The notes beneath the pieces are model-generated. The model was not told where the DNA came from. It saw only the letters and a list, made by a program, of their open reading frames with translations, and did not search any database. Position numbers and translations under genes: made by a program. Below, piece after piece: positions 1 through 6,516 of a DNA stretch of 12,488 bases. Numbering within the stretch: position 1 is the stretch's first letter; each line of letters starts with the position of its first letter. This DNA comes from an uncultured Bacilli bacterium (GTDB lineage: Bacteria > Bacillota_I > Bacilli_A > RF39 > UBA660): the NCBI GenBank assembly GCA_944331815.1, contig CALVIQ010000013.1, positions 1 through 12,488 of the forward strand. Direction: 5' to 3'.

Positions 1-20
1 CTTTCTAAAATAATTATATC

Positions 21-37
21 ACATTGTATGGCAATGT
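21..37. repeat. Small inverted repeat upstream of the helicase operon
   Basis: ACATTG (21-26) and CAATGT (32-37) form a perfect 6-bp inverted repeat around TATGG. There is no U-run after it, so it is not a simple terminator. It could be a protein-binding palindrome or part of an RNA from upstream of the window. Its core, CATTGTAT then CAATG, recurs in the attenuator hairpin at 5411-5426, which is why it is listed. Function unknown. Confidence 0.35.
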
Positions 38-66
38 ACAACAAAAACATTAAGAAAACTTGACAT

Positions 67-92
67 AAAAAAAGCCTTATTGTAAAAGGGCT
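67..92 (-). terminator. Probable intrinsic terminator reading leftward
   Basis: On the minus strand AGCCCTT (92-86) pairs with AAGGCT (78-73), with one bulged base, and is followed by a run of seven T (complement of 67-73). This is the layout of a Rho-independent terminator for leftward transcription. No minus-strand gene of useful length precedes it: the frames just upstream (80-190) are open for only about 20 codons. It may end a lost or very short leftward transcript, or be the tail of a removed gene. On the plus strand the same stem has no U-run. Confidence 0.4.
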
Positions 93-170
93 GAATCCAC
101 ATTAGCAAAAGTAACAAGTGTCAAACTCCGGATTTAGATGATGATTTTTATTTATAAATTCATTAGAATT

Positions 171-201
171 TTAATCGAAATTTGGTTTTTTATGATATAA
201 T
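171..201 (+). promoter_or_regulatory. Possible extended -10 promoter for the helicase operon
   Basis: TATAAT at 196-201 is preceded by TG at 193-194, giving an extended -10 (TGATATAAT). No good -35 lies 17 bp upstream; TTAATC at 171-176 is a poor match at 19 bp. The extended -10 could compensate. Transcription would start near 208 and give a leader of about 77 nt before the ATG at 285. TTGACA also occurs at 60-65, but has no convincing -10 at the right distance. Confidence 0.5.
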
Positions 202-207
202 TATAAA

Positions 208-284
208 GGAAATATGTTATGATTGGGTATAACAATCAATGCTACTTAAAAAAAGATTACCAATCAAAATGAAAGGAATGGAAT
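208..284 (+). promoter_or_regulatory. 5' leader of the helicase mRNA with two competing hairpins
   Basis: The segment around GATTGG (221-226) can pair in two ways. A local 6-bp hairpin joins TGATTG (220-225) to CAATCA (233-238). A longer stem joins 220-229 to TACCAATCA (258-266), about 9 bp with one bulged G. The direct repeat CAATCAA (233-239 and 261-267) creates the choice. The longer stem ends five bases before the GAAAGGA ribosome binding site at 271-277, so it could affect translation. In such AT-rich DNA this may be chance. I recognise no known riboswitch. Confidence 0.3.
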
Positions 285-3200
285 ATGGCTGTAGAATTGT
301 ATAAGCACAATAAAGTTGCATATGAGCAAGTTAAGAAGATGATTGAAGAAAAACAAAAAACATGTATAGTTCATGCAACTGGTACTGGAAAGTCTTTTAT
401 TGCGTTAGCACTTATATATGATTTTTTGGTTGAAAATCCAGAAAAAAAAGTAATGTTTTTGGCTCCACTTAGTGGTATTGGAAATCAAATTAAAGAGCAT
501 ATTGCTACAATGGACTTACCAGAAGGTGCTTTTGATAATCTTCAATTTAATAATTATCAAACTTTAATAACAAAAACAGAAGAAGAACTAAGAAATATGG
601 ATCTTGATTTATTAGTTTTTGATGAATTTCATCATATAGGGGCTCCAGAATGGACTAAATGTCTTGAAGTAATAATTGATGCTAATCCTGAAGCAAAAAT
701 ATTTGGTATGTCTGCTACTTCGGTTAGAGCATTTGGTACTAAACATGAAGAAGATGTTGCAGAAACATTTTTTGAAGGCAATGTTGCTAGCAGATATGAT
801 TTAGCACAAGCAATATCAGACGGAACATTACCTCAACCTAATTATCATTGTGCATTAGCAGTATTAGATGGTGATTGTGCTGAATTAGAAAAGAAAATTG
901 CTAACGGTGGAGCAAGCACAGAAGAAAAGCAAGAATATCAAAAAATATTAGCTAATATAAGAAAAAAAATATCTGAAGGTGAAACAACAGAAGAAATTAT
1001 CAGGAAAAATATAAAGAAAAATGGAAAATATATATACTTTTGTCCAAGAGGATCTGATATTAAAACATTGCAAGAAAATATAAAAAGTATGTTACCAATT
1101 GATTATTTAGATAATATTGAATTTTATCAAGTGCATAGTTCTGAACAATCAGAAAAAATTAATGATTTAAATTCTAATAATTTTTATCATAATATAACTT
1201 TAGATGGATCTAATGCTAGTGGAAAACTAAGGATAATGTTTGCAATTGATATGTATAATGAGGGTATCCATGTTCCAGATATAGATGGAGTTATTATGGG
1301 TAGAGCAACTAAATCAGATATAACTTTTTATCAACAATTAGGTAGAGCATTAGCGGTTAGAAAAAAGAGTGATGGTTCTGATGAAAGAGTTGAACCACCT
1401 TTAGTTATAGATTTAATGGGAAATTTGAAAGAGATAAAAAAATTATATAATAGAGTGGAAACTAGGAAAAATTCCTCTGAAAGAGATAGAAAAGAAGGAA
1501 CACCACCTATTGAAACAGTTATGCATGCTCTAGATATTAATTTTGGACTAGATGAAGAAATAATTGATTTACTTAATACTTTAGAAGAATTAAAATCAAG
1601 TGTTGACGTTACATTGAATTTTGACAAAAGGTTAAAAGAGTTATATGATTATTTAAAACAAAATGGACATTTACCTAAATGGGATGATAAAGATACAAAA
1701 TTTAGTGATGGTAGAATCATGAGCAATTGGTTGAATCAAAAACGCTCCATAATAAATGAGTTAGCAACACAGGAAAATAAATATGCAAAAGAAATAAGTG
1801 AACAATTTAGAATTGATCTTGATGAATTATTTCTTCTTCATTTAGAAGAAGCAGTTGATTACTGTAAGAAAAATGGAGGATTACCTCACTATACTAATTC
1901 AGATTCTTTCTCAACTGGAACAATAATACATGGTTGGGCAAAGACCAATAGGGAGAAGATTAAACAATTTGCTGTTGAAGGGAATGAATTGGCTAAAAAA
2001 CTTATATTCTATTATGCTCCGACAGCTGATGAAGCATTGGATTTACATATTAGTGAAATGTACGAATTTATAAAAACTAATGGTAGTTTACCAAAAAAAT
2101 CACTAAACATAAAATTTTCTGATGGTAAATTAATGTCTGCTTGGTTAAACAAAAATAAAAAGAAAATTGCACAAGCAGGAATTGAAGGCAATGAAAAAGC
2201 ACAATTAATATCCGATTTTCAACAAAAAGCAAGTAAAAGTGGAGGCAAATCAATTCGTACGGCAGAAAGAGTAAAAGAAATTCTTGATTATTTTGATAGG
2301 ACTGGTCAGTTAGCACCAACTGGTGCAAAATTTTCATCTGATGCTGATATGTCTTCATGGTTAAGTGTTAATAAGGATGCTAGTAATAAGTTGGTTGCAC
2401 AAAAAAATCCTGATGCTATAAGACTTGTTCAATTACAATATATGTTTTCTCCTGAAGGCATTTTTGAAAGAAAAATTAATGAGGTATACGAGTTTTTAAA
2501 AATTCATAATAAAATTCCTTCAACAGGAGAAATAAAATTTACTGACAATTCTGATATGTATTCTTGGGTTCTTAGCAATAAAACTAAACTAGAAGAACTT
2601 TCGCAGAAAGGTAATGAAATAGCTAAAGAAATTTTAGACAAGCAATATAATGGAGTTGTAAGAACATCTCAAAAAGATGCATACAAAAACCGTATTAATG
2701 AATTATTAGCATTTTATAAAGACAACGGAAGATTACCAAAAAGTAGTGATAAAGTTAGATTTTCTGATGGAAGATTAATGTTTTCATGGATGAATGATAA
2801 CAAAGAAATTATTAAAGAAGAAGGAGAATTTGGAGATGAATTGTCTAAATTAGCTTATGATTTAATATACAGAAATTCTGATCAAGGTAGATTTGAAATT
2901 AAATGTGCAGAATTATTGCAGTTTATTATACAAACTCAATCATTGCCAACTAAAGAAGATGGAAAATTTTCAGATAATACTTCAATGTTTCACTTTGTTA
3001 ATAATATGGCAAAAAGAATTTATGAAAATAAGGATACTAATCAAATAGTTGGTCAATTAGCAAATCTATTAATGTCTAATAATCCAAAATATTTTGATAA
3101 AGTAAAAGCATTTAAAGAAGCTGAAGAAATCTTTAATTCGGAAAGTGCATTTAAAAAGGCAAATAAAGGTAAGGAAGTGAGAAAAGCAAATGGAAAATAG
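285..3200 (+). CDS. Superfamily 2 DEAD/DEAH-type helicase with seven C-terminal helicase-associated-like repeats
   Basis: A 971-residue ATP-dependent DNA or RNA helicase/translocase, probably cytoplasmic. The N-terminal motor shows Walker A ATGTGKS (about residues 32-38), motif II DEFHH (113-117), motif III SAT (about 143-145) and motif VI QQLGRALAVR (350-359). The order and spacing match the ResIII/DEAD-like SF2 fold. From about residue 450 the protein consists of some seven units of about 70 residues, each with an aromatic-rich helix, a turn like NGxLP, then FSDGxxMxxWL. They resemble helicase-associated domains (Pfam HA type), which are thought to bind nucleic acid. The start is supported by GAAAGGA at 271-277, seven bases before the ATG. 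It is the first gene of a tight run; its last 11 bases overlap the next gene. No lesion is visible. The motor assignment is firm; the substrate and role are unknown. HA-repeat helicases are often found on mobile elements, so a defence or element-maintenance role is possible. Confidence 0.9.
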   Translation: MAVELYKHNKVAYEQVKKMIEEKQKTCIVHATGTGKSFIALALIYDFLVENPEKKVMFLAPLSGIGNQIKEHIATMDLPEGAFDNLQFNNYQTLITKTEEELRNMDLDLLVFDEFHHIGAPEWTKCLEVIIDANPEAKIFGMSATSVRAFGTKHEEDVAETFFEGNVASRYDLAQAISDGTLPQPNYHCALAVLDGDCAELEKKIANGGASTEEKQEYQKILANIRKKISEGETTEEIIRKNIKKNGKYIYFCPRGSDIKTLQENIKSMLPIDYLDNIEFYQVHSSEQSEKINDLNSNNFYHNITLDGSNASGKLRIMFAIDMYNEGIHVPDIDGVIMGRATKSDITFYQQLGRALAVRKKSDGSDERVEPPLVIDLMGNLKEIKKLYNRVETRKNSSERDRKEGTPPIETVMHALDINFGLDEEIIDLLNTLEELKSSVDVTLNFDKRLKELYDYLKQNGHLPKWDDKDTKFSDGRIMSNWLNQKRSIINELATQENKYAKEISEQFRIDLDELFLLHLEEAVDYCKKNGGLPHYTNSDSFSTGTIIHGWAKTNREKIKQFAVEGNELAKKLIFYYAPTADEALDLHISEMYEFIKTNGSLPKKSLNIKFSDGKLMSAWLNKNKKKIAQAGIEGNEKAQLISDFQQKASKSGGKSIRTAERVKEILDYFDRTGQLAPTGAKFSSDADMSSWLSVNKDASNKLVAQKNPDAIRLVQLQYMFSPEGIFERKINEVYEFLKIHNKIPSTGEIKFTDNSDMYSWVLSNKTKLEELSQKGNEIAKEILDKQYNGVVRTSQKDAYKNRINELLAFYKDNGRLPKSSDKVRFSDGRLMFSWMNDNKEIIKEEGEFGDELSKLAYDLIYRNSDQGRFEIKCAELLQFIIQTQSLPTKEDGKFSDNTSMFHFVNNMAKRIYENKDTNQIVGQLANLLMSNNPKYFDKVKAFKEAEEIFNSESAFKKANKGKEVRKANGK
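1636..3040 (+). repeat. Seven-fold internal protein repeat inside the helicase
   Basis: Seven diverged copies start near residues 450, 521, 590, 664, 733, 805 and 875, a period of 69-74 residues. Shared positions are a Tyr/Phe pair in the first helix, a Leu-Pro or Ile-Pro turn, F-S/T-D/S before a short helix, and Trp-Leu or similar afterwards. Copies 1, 3 and 6 are the most alike (FSDGR/K and MSxW or MFSW). Copies 2 and 7 are the most degraded. The copies differ strongly at DNA level, so this is an old expansion and not a recent tandem duplication. Confidence 0.75.
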
Positions 3201-3432
3201 TTTTCAAAATTATTTATCGACTTTTAATCAATTAACTGAATTTGATAAAAAAAATGAAATAATCAAAAATTTAAAGGAACTTTTTGATTATTTAAGAACA
3301 ATAAACGATGATATAGAATTACCTATATATGCTGATTATGAATCCGATGAAGAATTTTTATCAGTTGCATTTGCTTACATTATTACTATTAAAGAATTAA
3401 CAGCTATTTCTTTTGATAAATTAAATAATTGA
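3190..3432 (+). CDS. Small acidic protein of unknown function (80 aa)
   Basis: I do not recognise this protein. It is 80 residues long, acidic, predicted largely helical, and rich in Asn, Asp, Glu, Ile and Leu. It has no signal peptide or clear membrane segment; the stretch around AFAYIITIKELTA (about 59-71) is hydrophobic but short. The ATG lies 11 bases inside the end of the helicase gene, in another frame. AAGGA at 3171-3175 is a rather distant ribosome binding site, so translational coupling to the helicase is likely. Its stop TGA (3430-3432) overlaps the GAGGTG ribosome binding site of the next gene. The tight packing supports a real gene functioning with the helicase, but gives no role. 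Confidence 0.65.
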   Translation: MENSFQNYLSTFNQLTEFDKKNEIIKNLKELFDYLRTINDDIELPIYADYESDEEFLSVAFAYIITIKELTAISFDKLNN

Positions 3433-3440
3433 GGTGAAAT

Positions 3441-3827
3441 ATGAAAAAAATATTAGTTGAAAAAATTAATGGCACTATTAAAAACATTTTTGTTCCAGAA
3501 GTAATTGAAGATGGACTTCCAGTTTCAGAAGATTATGTAGATAATTTATGTTTTGAAATAGAAACTGAAAACGGAATAATAAGGACTATTGAAAATAGAT
3601 ATAGTAAGTGTGCAAATTTATTCGTTGGGAATCAAGTTACAATTTTAAAAAATGCTATTAACTGTAATTATAATGAATTTATTAATTTATTAAAGGAATT
3701 TATTGATTTGAATTATAGAAATCATTCATTAGAAGAAAAAGAGAAAATATATAATAGGTATTGTAGTAGTGAGGAAGAATTTAATGTTAGACAACTTCAA
3801 ATTATTAAATATAACATTGAAATTTAG
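3441..3827 (+). CDS. Uncharacterised protein (128 aa)
   Basis: I do not recognise this protein. It has 128 residues and no signal peptide or membrane segment. The first half looks beta-rich (MKKILVEKINGTIKNIFVPE, then CFEIETENGIIRTIENRYSK). The second half looks helical and charged (about residues 70-110). GAGGTG at 3431-3436 gives a well-placed ribosome binding site, and the gap to the previous gene is eight bases. It ends 17 bases before the next start. The operon position suggests a partner of the helicase or of the 338-aa protein, but nothing in the sequence shows a catalytic motif. Confidence 0.7.
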   Translation: MKKILVEKINGTIKNIFVPEVIEDGLPVSEDYVDNLCFEIETENGIIRTIENRYSKCANLFVGNQVTILKNAINCNYNEFINLLKEFIDLNYRNHSLEEKEKIYNRYCSSEEEFNVRQLQIIKYNIEI

Positions 3828-3844
3828 AAAAGAGGCAGTTTTAA

Positions 3845-4303
3845 ATGTTTAAATTAAATGAATTAGAAAAATTAAATGATGAAAAATTGACAATAGAACT
3901 TGTTACACAAACTGAACAAGATTTCATTGAAAAGAAGAAAGAATCTTTTAAAACTTTATCCTTTTCGATAGATGGTAATATAAATGGTAAAAAATATGAG
4001 TTTTCTTTTGATCTTAATTGTAGATTAGAAAAACTGCTTGATATACCTATGAATGAAACAATAGATTTTAAAGATTATATTTTTGGTGGAGAAACTTGGT
4101 TTAATGTAGAAGAATTAAATGGCGTTGAGCCAGATATGGACATAAAAATAACTAGATTTTTAAAAAATAAATTTATAATATATTTAACCTTTTTCACTGA
4201 TTATAGTTATGATGAAAAAGACTATAGTGGAATGATTGAATTTACATTTAATCTAGATGATTATTTAGAAGAAACAAAGGAGGAAAATCATGAATCAAGA
4301 TAA
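3845..4303 (+). CDS. Uncharacterised acidic beta-rich protein (152 aa)
   Basis: I do not recognise this protein. It is 152 residues, strongly acidic, without a signal peptide. The middle and C-terminal parts alternate hydrophobic and charged residues in a beta-strand pattern (KYEFSFDLNCRLEKLL near 48-63; FIIYLTFFTDYSYDEKDYSG near 115-134). The ribosome binding site is AGAGG at 3831-3835. The last 14 bases overlap the start of the next gene, and its 3' end carries that gene's strong AAAGGAGG site (4276-4283), so the two are probably translated together. The small size and acidity would suit a chaperone-like, inhibitor or adaptor protein, but that is guesswork. Confidence 0.7.
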   Translation: MFKLNELEKLNDEKLTIELVTQTEQDFIEKKKESFKTLSFSIDGNINGKKYEFSFDLNCRLEKLLDIPMNETIDFKDYIFGGETWFNVEELNGVEPDMDIKITRFLKNKFIIYLTFFTDYSYDEKDYSGMIEFTFNLDDYLEETKEENHESR

Positions 4304-5306
4304 TGAGCAAGATTTAATTGCACAATTTAAACAAAGAATTGGTGGACAAAAAACAAATGTTAATACTAATACAAAATATCAATATCCTTATGTTGAGTTA
4401 GAAACTGTTATGGCAAATCCAAGTGAGTATATTATACCTGCTTGTTTACCTGCTTGTAGAGAATTATGGGATAAGAATATTGAAACATTTATGGTTAGTA
4501 ATTTTGAAGATAACCATTTGTATGTTTTACTAACAAATGTTTCTAATGAAAATAAGGCAATATTTTCACAATTACAAAAACAAGATCCACGATTTATATT
4601 TGATGGTTATAGAAATGCAATAGGTATTGCAGTTAATGGAACTGATGAAAGCGCAATGTCTGAATTAAAAGCATTAACAGAAGTTTTTAGGATACAAGAT
4701 ACATTAAGATTTCAAACTGCAGAAGATTTTCTAGAAGCGTATAAATATACAGACGGAAAAATGACTATTGAAGCTGATGGAACTATAAGAAGAGAGAAAA
4801 ATCCTAATCTTGAAAATACAACACTACAAGAAGCATTAGAAAAAACTGGGAAATCTCATTTATATGTTGCAGAAGAAGGTAGAGTTTATGAAAGCACAAC
4901 ATATCTTCGTTGGCATAAAAGATATGAACAAGCCAAAGAAGATGAAATTAAAAATCAACTTTCAATGCTAGGAAGTAATAAGGAAAACATGGGTGGAGAG
5001 ATTGCTCATTTAAGAGATACATTTTTATCTGCTGAAAGAAATTATGTTGCTGAATTATTAAAAGATGAAGAAATGCAAAAAATGGTAGCAGATGTTAATC
5101 AACAACCTAGTGAATTATTATTTGAAGCAGCAAAAAATTTAGTTGATAAAGTTGAAAATGGCCTTGTACCAGATGAACAAATGGGAAGAACAGAACTTCA
5201 GTTATTTGTTTTACTTGCTTCTATCCAAGATAGAGTTTTATCAAAAGATTTAGTTTTAACACCATCAGTTGAAGATATGCAACTTGTTGGAGGAAGATTT
5301 AAATAA
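4290..5306 (+). CDS. Uncharacterised cytoplasmic protein (338 aa), last gene of the helicase operon
   Basis: I do not recognise this protein. It has 338 residues, no signal peptide and no membrane segment. The N-terminal 140 residues look like a mixed alpha/beta domain with a possible nearby Cys pair (PACLPAC, about 50-56). Residues about 200-330 are mainly helical and charged, starting near the WHKRYEQAKEDEIKNQLSML stretch; a coiled coil is possible. The start is well supported by AAAGGAGG at 4276-4283, six bases before the ATG, and overlaps the previous gene by 14 bases. The length and helical C-terminus suggest a structural or scaffold role. There is no terminator before the next promoter, which begins within 20 bases of the stop, so some read-through into the following attenuator is likely. 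Confidence 0.75.
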   Translation: MNQDNEQDLIAQFKQRIGGQKTNVNTNTKYQYPYVELETVMANPSEYIIPACLPACRELWDKNIETFMVSNFEDNHLYVLLTNVSNENKAIFSQLQKQDPRFIFDGYRNAIGIAVNGTDESAMSELKALTEVFRIQDTLRFQTAEDFLEAYKYTDGKMTIEADGTIRREKNPNLENTTLQEALEKTGKSHLYVAEEGRVYESTTYLRWHKRYEQAKEDEIKNQLSMLGSNKENMGGEIAHLRDTFLSAERNYVAELLKDEEMQKMVADVNQQPSELLFEAAKNLVDKVENGLVPDEQMGRTELQLFVLLASIQDRVLSKDLVLTPSVEDMQLVGGRFK

Positions 5307-5322
5307 GTTAGTTGACAGGAAT

Positions 5323-5351
5323 TTGACAAAAGCCCTTAAAAATGCTATAAT
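5323..5351 (+). promoter_or_regulatory. Strong sigma-70/sigma-A promoter for the transglutaminase-like operon
   Basis: TTGACA (5323-5328), a 17-bp spacer, and TATAAT (5346-5351) with TG at 5343-5344 make a near-ideal housekeeping promoter with extended -10. Transcription should start near 5358. A second TTGACA at 5312-5317 is 28 bp from the -10 and cannot act as its -35; it may be chance. Such a strong promoter directly before a terminator-like hairpin implies that output is set by attenuation rather than initiation. Confidence 0.85.
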
Positions 5352-5357
5352 TTATGG

Positions 5358-5436
5358 CAGTTGTGGAACAATGGGGGTTGCAAAAATAACTAATTATACA
5401 TTTAAAGACTCATTGTATTTTCAATGGGTCTTTTTT
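5358..5436 (+). promoter_or_regulatory. Short leader with terminator/attenuator hairpin before the transglutaminase-like genes
   Basis: AAAGACTCATTG (5404-5415) pairs with CAATGGGTCTTT (5422-5433), 12 bp with one G-U pair and a six-base loop. A six-T run (5431-5436), whose first three T also belong to the stem, ends it, which is an intrinsic terminator. It sits inside the transcription unit: the promoter is 50-80 bases upstream and the AGGGGGA ribosome binding site (5437-5443) follows at once. CAATGGG also occurs at 5369-5375 and could pair with CTCATTG (5409-5415), the left arm of the terminator, forming a rival antiterminator. I do not recognise a known riboswitch or T-box. It may alternatively simply terminate the upstream operon and a tiny RNA. 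Confidence 0.65.
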
Positions 5437-5449
5437 AGGGGGATTTAAA

Positions 5450-6502
5450 ATGGATAAATATCAAAGTTTTGTAAAAGTTGATAGGTTTTCTTTAGCTGAA
5501 AGAACACCTTTACCTAGAAGTAATAAACCCAAATATTTATCATTAGAATTATCTTTTGATAAATATAATGAATTTATAAATCAAACATTAAAAAAAGGCA
5601 TTCAATTACCTTTATTAGAAGCTAATTTTTATGATGAAGGTATTATTACATCAGACGAAGAATTTTATTTGAGATATAGTTTTTTGAAGGCAATTAATGA
5701 ATTACATTTTATTGATATAACATTTAATTTATCTGATAGCACATTACCAGCATATAATGCAATAATGGAAAAAATAGGATGGAAACATAATGGAGAAACA
5801 AATTTAAAGATGACAATTGATCGTAATCCAGTTTCTTTAGAGAGAAGAGATTTAAGATTAGAATCTGCTCAAGGAAAATTATTATTACCTGAAGAAAAAT
5901 TGATTTGGTGTACACCTGCAATATTATACGAAATAAAAGAAAAAGTTGATGAAAGAGTTTTAAATGATGCCATTAAATTAAAAGAAATTGTTTTTGATTA
6001 TTACTGTAGGTTAAATAGTTTATATTATGTAGAAGAATTTACTGATTTTGATAAAATATGGTTAGCTTATGATTTTATTAAAAGACATATCAGTTTTGCA
6101 AATGAAGCAGTTGTTGTAAGAGATGGTAGAGAATGGCGTAATAATCCAAATGGTATAAATAACTGGGCATCAGAGCCACTTGGAACGTATTTGCATAAAA
6201 AAGGTATTTGTGAAGGACAAGCAAGGTTAATGCAAGTTCTATTAAATAATCAATATATGAAATGTGATACAACAACAATTAATGGTTCACATCCACTTGG
6301 AAGCCATGCATGGTCAGGTACAGTTGTGGATGATAAATTATATCAAACTTGTTTAACTATGTCTAATCCATTAAAGCAATTAGAAAAAATGGGATATATT
6401 CCTGATGATGATCAAATTTATCCACATATATATCAATGTTCATCTTTAAGTAATAAAGAATTAATGGATGTTCAAAAACATATTAAAAGATTAAGAAAAT
6501 AA
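5450..6502 (+). CDS. Transglutaminase-like protein, probably lacking the catalytic Asp (350 aa)
   Basis: A 350-residue cytoplasmic protein (no signal peptide) with a C-terminal transglutaminase-like domain. Known enzymes of this papain-fold superfamily use Cys-His-Asp to cut or join amide bonds. Here GICEGQA carries Cys254 at the start of a helix and SHAWSG carries His286 with the usual Trp two residues later. The third residue, normally Asp in a DPT/DPS-type motif 15-21 residues after His, is not evident: the candidate positions are Cys301 and Asn306 (SNP). The domain may therefore be inactive, or use Asn. The preceding helix (FDKIWLAYDFIKRHISF, about 203-219) matches the helix that normally leads into this fold. 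Residues 1-190 show no domain I know. The start is supported by AGGGGGA at 5437-5443. It is the first gene of three of this kind; the gap to the next is 14 bases. Confidence 0.7.
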   Translation: MDKYQSFVKVDRFSLAERTPLPRSNKPKYLSLELSFDKYNEFINQTLKKGIQLPLLEANFYDEGIITSDEEFYLRYSFLKAINELHFIDITFNLSDSTLPAYNAIMEKIGWKHNGETNLKMTIDRNPVSLERRDLRLESAQGKLLLPEEKLIWCTPAILYEIKEKVDERVLNDAIKLKEIVFDYYCRLNSLYYVEEFTDFDKIWLAYDFIKRHISFANEAVVVRDGREWRNNPNGINNWASEPLGTYLHKKGICEGQARLMQVLLNNQYMKCDTTTINGSHPLGSHAWSGTVVDDKLYQTCLTMSNPLKQLEKMGYIPDDDQIYPHIYQCSSLSNKELMDVQKHIKRLRK

Positions 6503-6516
6503 AAGGGGGAAATAGA

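Noticed and set aside
80..190. Tail of a transposase or other gene on the minus strand
   Set aside because: The open frames are about 20 codons or less between stops, and I cannot match them to a family.
5312..5317. Second TTGACA as an additional promoter
   Set aside because: It is 28 bp from the only good -10, and no other -10 stands at 16-18 bp.
5358..5436. T-box, SRP RNA or known riboswitch in the leader
   Set aside because: The segment is too short, and none of the conserved cores I know (for example the T-box GGUGGNACCGCG) is present. Only an attenuator-like fold is supported.
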